Assembly: GCF_001592875.1 (NCBI RefSeq)
Contig: NZ_LSOF01000020.1
Span: 1 to 64,000, forward strand
Origin: Pseudomonas sp. BMS12
GTDB taxonomy: Bacteria; Pseudomonadota; Gammaproteobacteria; Pseudomonadales; Pseudomonadaceae
Direction: 5' to 3'
Length of the DNA: 64,000 bases
Shown here: positions 53,654 through 62,318 of the stretch, piece by piece
How the letters are laid out: each line of letters opens with the position of its first letter
Position numbering within the stretch: position 1 is the first letter of the stretch
Translations under genes and position numbers: made by a program
Notes under the pieces: generated by a model
Told to the model about the DNA's origin: nothing
Databases searched by the model: none
What the model saw: the letters and a program-made list of their open reading frames with translations, nothing else

Positions 53654-53789
53654 GCAGCTTGGCATTCTCGGTCATGAGGTTGGCGTCGTCGGTCGGGCGC
53701 GGTGCCCGGCGCAGGGGCACTCTAGCCTGGCCTGATTTCGACAACTGTCCGTGGCGCTCTTGCTGGCGCCGCCCCAAGAGGATGCGTGC

Positions 53790-54845
53790 ATGACCCCGAC
53801 TCCTGCAACCCACCAAGAGCGTTCGGCGCATATCCGCGCCGTGGTGATGGCCCGTGGCAACGAGCTGCGCGAACGCTACCCGATTCTCAAGCACCAGGAC
53901 GCCATTGGTGCCGGCATCCTGGCCTTTGCCCTGGCCGGCATGCTCGGCAGTGCCTGGCTGTACGCCGAAGGCGCCATCGCCTGGTGGGCCTGCCTGCTGC
54001 TCAATGCCTTCTTCGCCTCGCTGACACACGAGCTGGAGCACGACCTGATCCACTCCATGTACTTCCGCAAGCAGCGTGTGCCGCACAACCTGATGATGGG
54101 TCTGGTCTGGATGGCGCGGCCGAGCACCATCAACCCGTGGATCCGCCGCCACCTGCACCTCAACCACCACAAGGTGTCCGGTACCGAAACCGATATGGAA
54201 GAGCGCGCCATCACCAACGGCGAGCCCTGGGGCTTCGCCCGCCTGTTGATGGTCGGCGACAACATGATGTCGTCCTTTATCCGCTTTCTGCGCGCGCCGA
54301 CCTGGGAGCGGCGCAAGATGATCGTCAGCCGCACCATCATGGGCTACGCGCCGCTGGGGCTGATCAACTGGAGCGTCTGGTACCTGTTCCTCGGTTTCCA
54401 CCTGATCGACTTCGTCGCGACCGCTGCCGGTGCGCCGATTGCCTGGTCCGCCACCACCCTGGCGGTGATGGATGGCGTCACCTTCGCCGTGGTCGTGCTG
54501 GTCGGCCCCAACGTGCTGCGCACCTTCTGCCTGCACTTCGTCAGCTCGAACATGCACTACTACGGCGACGTCGAGCTGGGCAACGTGATCCAGCAGACCC
54601 AAGTGCTCAATCCCTGGTGGCTGTGGCCGCTGCAGGCGTTCTGCTTCAACTTCGGCAGCACCCACGGCATCCACCACTTCGTGGTCAAGGAGCCCTTCTA
54701 TCTGCGCCAGATGACCGCGCCGGTGGCGCACAGGGTGATGCGCGAGATGGGCGTGCGCTTCAACGACTTCGGCACCTTCGCCCGCGCCAACCGTTGGGAC
54801 GAGCAGGACAAGCCGGCCGCCGCGCCTGTCCAGCAGACCGCCTGA
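53790..54845 (+). CDS. Membrane di-iron fatty acid desaturase / hydroxylase family protein
   Basis: A 351-residue inner-membrane protein with three His boxes: HELEHDLIH (~81-89), HLHLNHH (~121-127) and HGIHHF (~295-300), plus 'SNMHYYGDVELGN' in between. These bind the non-heme di-iron centre of the desaturase/alkane-hydroxylase superfamily. Membrane helices flank the boxes (~34-75 and ~200-245). Downstream genes supply a flavoprotein and a rubredoxin, the usual electron path for AlkB-type hydroxylases, but the box pattern HxxxH/HxxHH/HxxHH is closer to desaturases. I cannot tell hydroxylation from desaturation. AAGAGGA precedes the ATG. Confidence 0.8.
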   Translation: MTPTPATHQERSAHIRAVVMARGNELRERYPILKHQDAIGAGILAFALAGMLGSAWLYAEGAIAWWACLLLNAFFASLTHELEHDLIHSMYFRKQRVPHNLMMGLVWMARPSTINPWIRRHLHLNHHKVSGTETDMEERAITNGEPWGFARLLMVGDNMMSSFIRFLRAPTWERRKMIVSRTIMGYAPLGLINWSVWYLFLGFHLIDFVATAAGAPIAWSATTLAVMDGVTFAVVVLVGPNVLRTFCLHFVSSNMHYYGDVELGNVIQQTQVLNPWWLWPLQAFCFNFGSTHGIHHFVVKEPFYLRQMTAPVAHRVMREMGVRFNDFGTFARANRWDEQDKPAAAPVQQTA

Positions 54846-54913
54846 TCTTCTTCATCCGCCCCGATTCGGGGGCGTCTCCGGGGCCTGCGGGCCCCGCGCT
54901 TTTGGAAGTCTTC

Positions 54914-55639
54914 ATGAATATCCTGATCGTTCACGCTCACCCCGAGCCGCAGTCCTTCTGCACGGCCATGAAGGACCTGGCTGTTGCCACCCTCGGTGGT
55001 GCCGGCCACAGCGTGCAGGTCTCCGACCTCTACGCGATGAACTGGAACCCGGTGGCCAGCGCCGCCGACTTCCCGCAGCGCAGCAACCCGGACTACCTGG
55101 TCTATGCCCTGGAGCAGCGCGAGGCGGTCAAGCGCGGCGAAATCGCCGCGGATATCGCGGCCGAACTGGACAAGCTGCTGTGGGCCGACCTGGTGATCTT
55201 CAACTTCCCGCTGTTCTGGTGCTCGGTGCCGGCCATCCTCAAGGGCTGGATCGACCGCGTACTGGTGTCCGGCACCTGCTACGGCGGTCTGCGCTTCTAT
55301 GATCGCGGCGGCCTGGCCGGCAAGCGCGCGCTGCTGGCCTTCAGTCTCGGTGGGCAGCAGCACATGTTCTCCGACGAAGACGCTATTCACGGCGACTGGG
55401 AGCCCATGCTGCGCCCACTGCAGCGCGGCACCCTGGCCTATGTCGGCATGCATGTGTTGCCGCCGTTCCCCGCCTACCACGTGCCCTATATCGAAGCGCA
55501 GGCACGCACGGAGATTCTCCAGCGCTATGGCGACTACCTGCTGCAGCTGGAATTCGCCGAGCCCCTGGTATTCCCCTCTCTGGCCGACTTCGACCGCGGC
55601 CTGCGCCCACTGTCGAGCAACGCAGAGGTGCCGGCATGA
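54914..55639 (+). CDS. NAD(P)H dehydrogenase (quinone)-like flavoprotein
   Basis: A 241-residue protein of the flavodoxin-like NQO1/KefF family. 'NILIVHAHPEPQSFCTAMKDLA' binds the FMN/FAD phosphate, 'WADLVIFNFPLFWCSVPAILKGWIDRVL' (~92-119) and 'GKRALLAFSLGG' complete the cofactor site. A soluble NAD(P)H-dependent flavoprotein in this position could feed electrons to the rubredoxin whose ATG overlaps its stop (ATGA). Small GC-rich hairpin CGGGGCC-TGC-GGGCCCCG lies just upstream of its start. Quinone reduction is the family activity; partnership with rubredoxin is inferred. Confidence 0.85.
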   Translation: MNILIVHAHPEPQSFCTAMKDLAVATLGGAGHSVQVSDLYAMNWNPVASAADFPQRSNPDYLVYALEQREAVKRGEIAADIAAELDKLLWADLVIFNFPLFWCSVPAILKGWIDRVLVSGTCYGGLRFYDRGGLAGKRALLAFSLGGQQHMFSDEDAIHGDWEPMLRPLQRGTLAYVGMHVLPPFPAYHVPYIEAQARTEILQRYGDYLLQLEFAEPLVFPSLADFDRGLRPLSSNAEVPA

Positions 55640-55800
55640 AGACCTGGATCTGCGTGATCTGCGGCCTGATCTACGACGAAAGCAAAGGCTGGCCCGACGA
55701 CGGTATCCCTGCCGGTACGCCCTGGGCGGAAGTGCCGGACGACTGGCTGTGCCCCGACTGCGGCGTGAGCAAGGCGGATTTCGAGATGCAGGAAATCTGA
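55636..55800 (+). CDS. Rubredoxin
   Basis: A 54-residue one-iron protein with the two rubredoxin knuckles 'CVICGLIYDE' (~6-15) and 'WLCPDCGVSKADFEM' (~37-51) plus the 'GIPAGTPWAEVPDDW' strand. Four Cys bind one iron. The start overlaps the flavoprotein stop by four bases. Rubredoxins of this type shuttle electrons from a reductase to membrane di-iron enzymes, which fits the gene at 53790. It is the last gene of the operon, 68 bases before the tRNA. Confidence 0.95.
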   Translation: MKTWICVICGLIYDESKGWPDDGIPAGTPWAEVPDDWLCPDCGVSKADFEMQEI

Positions 55801-55868
55801 CAGCCTGCCGTCACCAACACCCCGCATGGACGCCCGCGCCCCGGATGCGTATCATTGCGCCGCGCGAC

Positions 55869-55945
55869 GCATCCGTAGCTCAGCTGGATAGAGTACTGCC
55901 CTCCGAAGGCAGGGGTCGTGGGTTCGAATCCCGCCGGATGCGCCA
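55869..55945 (+). tRNA. tRNA-Arg (anticodon CCG)
   Basis: A 77-base cloverleaf: acceptor GCATCCG pairs with CGGATGC, D arm GCTC/GAGT, anticodon loop CTCCGAA (CCG at 103-105 of 558xx-559xx numbering, i.e. 55903-55905), T arm GTGGG-TTCGAAT-CCCGC, discriminator G and an encoded CCA. It reads the Arg codon CGG. Confidence 0.96.
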
Positions 55946-55951
55946 TCTACG

Positions 55952-55984
55952 AAAAAGCCCCTGGTTTGCGCCAGGGGCTTTTTT
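55952..55984 (+). terminator. Terminator after tRNA-Arg
   Basis: AAAAAGCCCCTGG-TTTGCG-CCAGGGGCTTTTTT, a strong intrinsic terminator seven bases after the tRNA CCA end. Confidence 0.92.
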
Positions 55985-56114
55985 ATTTGGCTGCAACTTA
56001 AGCGTCAGGCTGCTCACTCCACCCGTAATCCGGCCCACTGCGAGGCCGATTTTCTGCCGCTGGCGCTCAGAGCCCAGCCAGGCTTTCGCCACTGTGCTCC
56101 TTGCAGGTTGGGCG

Positions 56115-58715
56115 CTAGCTCAGCCAGCCCTCTGCCTTGGCCCGCGCTACGGCCTGAGTGCGACGTTGAACGCCCAGCTTGACGTTGATGCGCCTGGCAT
56201 GGGTTTTCACCGTGTGCAGGGATATGTACAGGCTCTCGGCGATCTGCTGGTTGGAATGGCCCTGGGCGATCAGGCTGAGCACGGCCATCTCGCGCTTGCT
56301 GAGCAACGACTCGCTGGCGTCGGCCACTTCCCCCTGGCCAGTCGACTGCCGGCTCAGGCGCTGCAGCCAGCCCGGAGCCTGCTGTTCCAGCCACTGAGGT
56401 TGGCGAGTCAGCAGGGATTGCACCGGCAACAGTTGCTGTTGGCGCTCGGCTTCCTGCAGGGCCTGGTGCAGGTGCTGGTTGGCTTCATCTTCACGCCCGA
56501 TCAGGTAGAGCGCTTCGGCCAGGACCAGGCGGGTCTGGGTGGCCAGACCGGCATGGCCGCTGTGCCGGCACTCGTCGAGCAGCTGGCGCATTTCGAGCAG
56601 GGCATGGTCATGATCGCCCAGAGCCATGGCGCTGCGCGCCAGGTACAGGCGCGCACGTGGCTGCAGGTCGTAGAAACCGGAGGGGGCCAGCAGTCGGTCG
56701 CGCTCGAAGCGTTGCAGTACTCGTTGGAAGGTCTGCCGGGCGCGCTCGGCCTGTCCCTGGTGCAGCAGCATGCGGCCCTGGGCCAGCAGCAGCACTTCGC
56801 GATAGCGTACTTCGGGCACATGCAACCACTGCATCTGCCGTTCGGCACGGCGCAGCAGCTGCTGAGCGAGCTCGGCGTCACCTTCGTAACCAGCCAGTTC
56901 CGACAGGCCCAGGTAGCCGAACAGCAGGTAGGCGTCCTCGCAGGCTTCGGCCTCCTGCAGGCCTTTGCGCAGGCTGGCCCGCGCGGCTTCACGCTCGCCG
57001 CGCTTGTTCAGCAGGGTGCCACGCAGCAGCAGCAGGCGCGCATGAACCGGACCGCGCAGGCCACTATCCTGCAGCAGTTGCAGGTACTGCTCGGTCTGGG
57101 CCAGGGCGCGACCAGGCTCACCGAGCAGGTTGAGCAGGTGCACGTGGTCGACCCCCTGCAGTGCCTCGAACAACACGTTGCCGCGCTGGCGGGCCAGGCG
57201 TAGCCCTTCTTCGCTGTGCTGCTGGGCCAGGGGCAGGTTCAGTTCGGCAGAGGCCTGCTGGGCCAGGGCCTGGTGGCAGAGGATATGCAGCGACCAGGAC
57301 TCTTCGTCCAGCACTGCGAGGGCTTCGCGGCAGTGCTGGGCGGCGCTGGGCAGGCCGCGTTGGCGGTGCAGTACGCCGAGTACGGCCTGGTATTCGGCGA
57401 TCAGTTGTTGCTGGCGCCTGGCGCTGCGCTGCGGCAGGAAACGGCCGACGTCGACGAGGCAGTCGTCCACTTCGTCGAGGCGCGTGCAGATGATCAGTGC
57501 CCAGGCCTGCAGCAGAATCAGGCGGGGTGCGCTGGAGAACAGCTCTGCGGGCAGTTCGTCACGCCAGTGCAGGAACTGCGAGACGCTCTGGCCGATCAGC
57601 AGCTGATCCTGGCCGTAGCGTTGCAGGTAGCTGGCCGCCACTTCCGGCTGGCCGGCCAGCAGCGCATGCTCCACGGCCTCGCGCACGTCACCCTGGCCAG
57701 CGAACCATTGGCAGGCGAGGACGTGCACGTGTTGGGTACCCTGAGCCGCCGGCAGGCGCTTGAGCAGGTCGGCCAGCGGTCGCCACAGGCGGAACCAGGT
57801 GCCGGAGCCGTCCAGGCTGCGCAGGAACAGCTGGCGTTGGCGCAGCTGCTCGAGGATATGCTCGCCGTCCAGTTCTTCCAGGAGGTGGCGGCACAGGGCC
57901 TCGGAGAAGCGTGGCATGCGCGCCAGGATGAGTAGCGCCTGGCGCAGCGTGTCGGGCAGGCCGGCCAGCACCTCGCGCTCGACGTACTCCAGCAGCAGTG
58001 GCGTGCCGGCGGCCAGGCGCTCGCCGAGCTGATCGGCATTGCCGCCGAGCAGCAACAGGCAGACCCCGGCCAGCCAGCCTTCGCTGTGTTGCAGCAGTTG
58101 CTCCTGCTGTTCGTTGGAAAGCTGCAGCTGGCGGCGTTCCAGCAGTTGCCCGAGTTCGTCCTGATTCAGGGTCAGGGCGTCGGCATCGAGCTCCTGCAGG
58201 TCGCCCTGCAGCAGCAGGCGCGGCAGGTTCCAGGCCGGCCGACGGCGGCCGCCGATCCACCAGCGCAGGGTGTGCGGGCCGCGTTCGAGCAACTGGTCGA
58301 GGCAGGCATCCAGCTCGGCGCAAGGTTGTCGCGGGTAATCGTCGAGGATGATCCACAGCGGTTGCTCGACCCGGCCGAGCAAGAGGCTGAGCTCGGCGCA
58401 GGGATCGCCCTCACCATGACTGAGTTGCAGGGCGGCGGCCAGGCGGCTGAGCAGTTCGCTGGGACTGAGTGGATGGCCGAGCAGGTCGAGCCAGACCACG
58501 CGGGTGTCCGCGCGGGCCTGACGGGCGCATTCGTTGAGCAATACGCTCTTGCCGAAACCGGCAGGCGCGCAGACCAGGCTCAAGCGGCAGTCGCCAGCGA
58601 GCAGCGCCTGGGTCAGGCGCGGGCGGGCGATGTGCGCGGCCGGAAGGCGCGGCAGAATGTGTTCCGCATGCTGCTGGGCAGCCGCGGAGTGCAAGGCGCT
58701 AACCTTGTTATGCAT
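56115..58715 (-). CDS. Large ATP-binding LuxR-family regulator (MalT/AlkS-like)
   Basis: An 866-residue regulator of the LAL/MalT class. P-loop 'CAPAGFGKSVLL' is at ~49-60, 'VVWLDL' and 'LWIILDDYP' form the Walker-B region, a long TPR-like helical array follows (~400-780), and the C-terminus is a LuxR HTH ('LSKREMAVLSLIAQGHSNQQIAESLYISLHTVKTHARRINVKLGVQRRTQAVARAKAEGWL'). AlkS and MalT share this plan and are ligand- and ATP-dependent activators. It lies next to a DUF1329/DUF1302 pair and a MFS transporter on the same strand, which it could regulate. The ligand is unknown. Confidence 0.9.
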   Translation of the reverse strand: MHNKVSALHSAAAQQHAEHILPRLPAAHIARPRLTQALLAGDCRLSLVCAPAGFGKSVLLNECARQARADTRVVWLDLLGHPLSPSELLSRLAAALQLSHGEGDPCAELSLLLGRVEQPLWIILDDYPRQPCAELDACLDQLLERGPHTLRWWIGGRRRPAWNLPRLLLQGDLQELDADALTLNQDELGQLLERRQLQLSNEQQEQLLQHSEGWLAGVCLLLLGGNADQLGERLAAGTPLLLEYVEREVLAGLPDTLRQALLILARMPRFSEALCRHLLEELDGEHILEQLRQRQLFLRSLDGSGTWFRLWRPLADLLKRLPAAQGTQHVHVLACQWFAGQGDVREAVEHALLAGQPEVAASYLQRYGQDQLLIGQSVSQFLHWRDELPAELFSSAPRLILLQAWALIICTRLDEVDDCLVDVGRFLPQRSARRQQQLIAEYQAVLGVLHRQRGLPSAAQHCREALAVLDEESWSLHILCHQALAQQASAELNLPLAQQHSEEGLRLARQRGNVLFEALQGVDHVHLLNLLGEPGRALAQTEQYLQLLQDSGLRGPVHARLLLLRGTLLNKRGEREAARASLRKGLQEAEACEDAYLLFGYLGLSELAGYEGDAELAQQLLRRAERQMQWLHVPEVRYREVLLLAQGRMLLHQGQAERARQTFQRVLQRFERDRLLAPSGFYDLQPRARLYLARSAMALGDHDHALLEMRQLLDECRHSGHAGLATQTRLVLAEALYLIGREDEANQHLHQALQEAERQQQLLPVQSLLTRQPQWLEQQAPGWLQRLSRQSTGQGEVADASESLLSKREMAVLSLIAQGHSNQQIAESLYISLHTVKTHARRINVKLGVQRRTQAVARAKAEGWLS

Positions 58716-58794
58716 GGTCGAGGCCTCGGCTCTTTATTTTAGTTGTAGCGAGAGGTCGATCTTATCCGTTTGCCATTCCAGTGGGCAGCACGGA

Positions 58795-58821
58795 TAAAAA
58801 AGGCGACCGCTAGGGTCGCCT
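58795..58821 (-). terminator. Terminator of the DUF1302-DUF1329 operon
   Basis: AGGCGACC-GCTA-GGGTCGCCT preceded by six A (T run on the minus strand), about 30 bases downstream of the DUF1329 stop. It separates this operon from the downstream LuxR-family gene. Confidence 0.88.
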
Positions 58822-58849
58822 CAAGCTTGGAGCAGCGTTGCGATGAAAC

Positions 58850-60217
58850 TCAGCGCACGCCGGCGTTGCGCAGCGCGGCCGGAGTGAAGTCGACGGCAGA
58901 GGCGGAAATACCGTACTGCACCGCAGTCTTCTCTTCGTTGGCCATGCCGATGGCGATGTAGCGGCCGGCGATGATGTCGTACAGCGCCTCGAAGGCGTAG
59001 ACCGGCACCTGCTGGTCGAACTGCTGGGTCAGCATGGCCTGACCGACGCGCCACAGCTGGCCACGACCGTCATACAGCTCGGAGGCGGCGATCTGCCAGG
59101 TGTCCTCGTCGATGAAGAAGCGACGCTTGGCGTAGATGTTGCGCTCGCCGGCCTTCAGGGTGGCGACCACTTCCCAGACGCGGTGCAGCTCGTAGCGCGC
59201 CAGCTCCTGGTTGGTGTGGCCGGGCTTGAGGATGTCCTCGTACTTCACTTGCGGCGAGGTGAGCTTGAAGTTGTTGTACGGGATGTACATCTCGCGCTTG
59301 CCCACCAGTTTCCAGTCATAACGATCCGGAGCACCGTTGTACATGTCGAAGTTGTCCGAGGTACGCAGGCCGTCGGCTGCGGTGCCCGGGCCGTCGTAGG
59401 CGACCTGCGGGGCACGACGTACGCGACGCTGACCGGCGTTGTAGATCCAGGCCATGCGCGGCTCGGAGATCTGGTCCAGCGAGTCGTGCACCAGCAGCAC
59501 GTTACCGGCCAGACGCGCCGGAGCGGTCACGCGCTGCTTGAAGAACAGCAGGGCGTTCTCGGCCTTCTTCGGATCGAGGCCTTTCATCCCGGACGGGAAG
59601 GCCACTTCATCCTCGAAGTTCACCAGGCTGTAGTTGCCGTTGGCCTGTGGCGCGGCCTGCACGATGTGTCGGCGCAGGTTGCCACCGCGGTAGCGGGTGA
59701 TGTGGTTCCAGATCACTTCCAGGCCGTTCTGCGGGATCGGGAAGGCATAGTAGCGGCTGTCGGTGAAGCCCTTCAGACCGTTACCGCCCTCGATCAGCGA
59801 GGTGTTGACCGCGCTTTTCTTGGCCGCCTCGTAGATATCGGCAGGCAGTGCAGCGCTGCGGTGGGTGGCGTAGACCGGCATGGTGTAGGTTTCGGGATAA
59901 CGCTTGAACATGGCCAGCTGGCCTTCGTTCAGCTTGTCCTTGTACTGGTCGGCATTCTGCGCAGTGATGGTGAATTGCGGCTGCTCACCGGCATAGGGGT
60001 TATCCACGAAACCGCCAGGCAGCACGGCAGCGGCGTCCTTGGGCAGACCGCCGGTCCACTCGGGGATGCTGCCGTCGGCATTGCCGGCTTTCTCGCCGCC
60101 AACGGGGGTCAGGCTGGTGCCCAGTTTGGCCGCTTCCTCGGGCGACACTGCGGCGAGCACGCTGCTCGCCAGCAGGGACAGGGTGAGGGCGGTGATCAGT
60201 TGTCTTGTTTTTCTCAT
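58850..60217 (-). CDS. DUF1329 family periplasmic protein (second pair)
   Basis: A 455-residue protein with a signal peptide ending VLA|AVS (~22) and the same motifs as the copy at 19614: 'VGGEKAGNADGSIPEWTGGL', 'QRRVRRAPQVAYDGPGTAADGLRTSDNFDMY', 'YELHRVWEVVATLKAGERNIY'. It is 14 bases downstream of the DUF1302 gene, so the pair is one operon. The LolB-like half-barrel fold of the family suggests lipid or hydrophobe binding at the outer membrane. Confidence 0.9.
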   Translation of the reverse strand: MRKTRQLITALTLSLLASSVLAAVSPEEAAKLGTSLTPVGGEKAGNADGSIPEWTGGLPKDAAAVLPGGFVDNPYAGEQPQFTITAQNADQYKDKLNEGQLAMFKRYPETYTMPVYATHRSAALPADIYEAAKKSAVNTSLIEGGNGLKGFTDSRYYAFPIPQNGLEVIWNHITRYRGGNLRRHIVQAAPQANGNYSLVNFEDEVAFPSGMKGLDPKKAENALLFFKQRVTAPARLAGNVLLVHDSLDQISEPRMAWIYNAGQRRVRRAPQVAYDGPGTAADGLRTSDNFDMYNGAPDRYDWKLVGKREMYIPYNNFKLTSPQVKYEDILKPGHTNQELARYELHRVWEVVATLKAGERNIYAKRRFFIDEDTWQIAASELYDGRGQLWRVGQAMLTQQFDQQVPVYAFEALYDIIAGRYIAIGMANEEKTAVQYGISASAVDFTPAALRNAGVR

Positions 60218-60231
60218 GGTGATCGGATCCC

Positions 60232-62046
60232 TTAGAAGTTCACGCCGAAGCTGAGGGCGAGGAAGTCGCGGTCAGTCTGGGTGTTGTAGTCGCCACCGAA
60301 GAAGTCGGTGTAGCTCAGGCTGGCGGTGTAGGTGTTCAGGTAGTCGGCATCGACGCCGATGCTGATGGCCTTGGCGCCTTCGTTGAACACCGGGCCGTAG
60401 CCGTCGACGTCATGCGACCAGGCCACGTTGGGCTTGAGGTTGATCCCGGCGAACACGTCGCTGTACTCGAGGATGCCGCGGGCGCGGTAGCCCCAGGAGG
60501 TGTTGGTATAGAAGCCATGGGTGCCATATGCCTCGCGCGCAGCGATGTTGGAGGCACTGGTACCGTGCGGCGAGCCGTAGATCGAGTCGCGGCCGTAGGC
60601 CACGTCGTCGCGGCTTTCCAGGCCGCCGATGCTGGTCATGCCGACTTCGCCGACGACGGTCAGGCGCGAGGCGCCGAGAACCTGGTCGAAGAAGTGGGTC
60701 AGGGTGGTTTGCGCCTGGGTGACTTCCTTGCGGTTGTAGGCTTTGGTTACTTTCCCGGCCGACTCCAGGCCGGTTACGGTGTTAGCCAGAAAGGCGGTCG
60801 CATCAGTGCCATTGATACCCAGTGGCATATTCGGACGGTAGCTGATCTCGCCGGTCCACGCGGTGCCGGTGGGTAGGGTGGTCGCGAAACTCAGGCCATA
60901 CAGGCGGATATCTTCGGGGTATTCCAGATAGTAACTGCCACCGCCGATCAGCATGAGAGGCACAAGTGCGCCGCCGCCAAAGCCTGCGACGGTAGCGGTA
61001 TTAGCGATGGTGGTGGCATCAGCATTCTGGAACATCGCATTGGGTGTGCGACTGTGGTAGTTCATGAAATACGCACCGTACTCGGTGTCGTCGCCCAACC
61101 AGCGTAGAGCGGCGCCCCACTGGCCGGAGTCGCGGGCATCACGGTCACCGCCGCGCTTTACAACCAAACCCTCGTCCTCGACTGTCAGGCCGGTCAGGAA
61201 GCCACCCAGTGGGCCCGCTTGGGCACCACGTAAGGCTCCAATGGTAGCTGGATCGAGAATGGTGTAGTTGTTGTCGCAACCATCGGCGCTCACGTCACTA
61301 GAGGCGAAGAAGGTGCCGCAGTTGTCGATGACGGTCTGATCCCACTCCAGCTGGTAGAAGGCTTCGGCCGAGAGCTGATCGGTGATGGTTTGCGACATGT
61401 AGAACATGTTGACCGGGATCAGGCCCTCCTTGATTTCCGCGCCGGGGCGGCGGAAAGCGGCGGCGTCGACCGGGTTGATCGCGTTGATGCCGTTGCCGAT
61501 GAAGGTGCTCTCACCCCAGCTCACCACCTGCTTGCCCAGGCGCACGGAGCCCGGCATGTCGCCGATGGTGTAGTTGTGGTAGACGAAGGCGTCGAGGATT
61601 TCCGCGCCGGAGGCCTGGGCGGCTTCCTTGCGGTTGTGATCGTCGATGTCCTTGAACAGGCGGCTCTCGTCCTTCAGTTCGAAGTCGTACCAGTACTTGC
61701 CGCGGATGAATACGCCGGTGTCGCCGTACTTCAGCTCGAGGTCGTGAATGCCCTTGAAGATTTTCGAGAAGGTTTCGCCCTTCTTGAAGTTCAGACGGCC
61801 ATCATCACCCGTCTGGGTGAAACCGGTGCCACGGCGGCCGTTATGAGCGAAGTTGGAGCTGCCGACCAGATCCGGGTCTGCGCCGCGCATCGACCAGCTG
61901 GCGCCAACCGACATGGACGAGTCGAGCTGGCCTTCGATTTCCCCGATATTGAAATTGACGGCATACGCCGGTGCGGCAGAGCCCAGCGCGATAGCCAGGG
62001 CGAGGGTGTGCGGCTGGAAGATTCCGGGCCTTTTTATTCTTGTCAT
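60232..62046 (-). CDS. DUF1302 family outer-membrane protein (second pair)
   Basis: A 604-residue beta-barrel-type protein with a signal peptide ending AYA|VNF (~29), 'DSSMSVGASWSMRGADPDLV' at the mature start, 'VRLGKQVVSWGESTFIGNGINAINPVDAAAFRRPG', a mid-domain with two Cys ('DNCGTFF', 'DGCDNNY'), and a C-terminal Phe. It is a paralogue of the gene at 17845. The ATG at 62046 gives the normal signal peptide; a longer frame upstream is not needed. First gene of its operon. Confidence 0.88.
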   Translation of the reverse strand: MTRIKRPGIFQPHTLALAIALGSAAPAYAVNFNIGEIEGQLDSSMSVGASWSMRGADPDLVGSSNFAHNGRRGTGFTQTGDDGRLNFKKGETFSKIFKGIHDLELKYGDTGVFIRGKYWYDFELKDESRLFKDIDDHNRKEAAQASGAEILDAFVYHNYTIGDMPGSVRLGKQVVSWGESTFIGNGINAINPVDAAAFRRPGAEIKEGLIPVNMFYMSQTITDQLSAEAFYQLEWDQTVIDNCGTFFASSDVSADGCDNNYTILDPATIGALRGAQAGPLGGFLTGLTVEDEGLVVKRGGDRDARDSGQWGAALRWLGDDTEYGAYFMNYHSRTPNAMFQNADATTIANTATVAGFGGGALVPLMLIGGGSYYLEYPEDIRLYGLSFATTLPTGTAWTGEISYRPNMPLGINGTDATAFLANTVTGLESAGKVTKAYNRKEVTQAQTTLTHFFDQVLGASRLTVVGEVGMTSIGGLESRDDVAYGRDSIYGSPHGTSASNIAAREAYGTHGFYTNTSWGYRARGILEYSDVFAGINLKPNVAWSHDVDGYGPVFNEGAKAISIGVDADYLNTYTASLSYTDFFGGDYNTQTDRDFLALSFGVNF

Positions 62047-62273
62047 GAGGCTCTCCAAGTGTGGTGTGGAACTGCTGTGCACCCTACCCAGCGGATGACA
62101 GCCGAAGAAGCGCACCAAGGGAGTATTTTTTTTGTAGCTCGAAAGTATGATCACCCTTGTACGACAAGGCTTTGAGTTGCCCACAAGTCCGGTGAATGTT
62201 GGGGCATCAGGAGCGCCTGTTTTGTTTGCGAGTCGCTGGGGTATGGACTACTTCGCGCCCTTGGCGCTGGCAT

Positions 62274-62299
62274 AAAAAAGCCCCGCGTCAGCGGGGCTT
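62274..62299 (-). terminator. Terminator of the MFS transporter gene
   Basis: AGCCCCGC-GTCA-GCGGGGCT with six A on the left; on the minus strand the stem ends in TTTTTT. About 20 bases past the MFS stop codon. Confidence 0.9.
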
Positions 62300-62318
62300 C
62301 GTTGGGCACCTGATCGGC

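Noticed and set aside
55801..56100. Integration site or prophage remnant at the tRNA-Arg gene
   Set aside because: No integrase, no repeated 3' end of the tRNA and no foreign genes lie near; a normal terminator follows directly.
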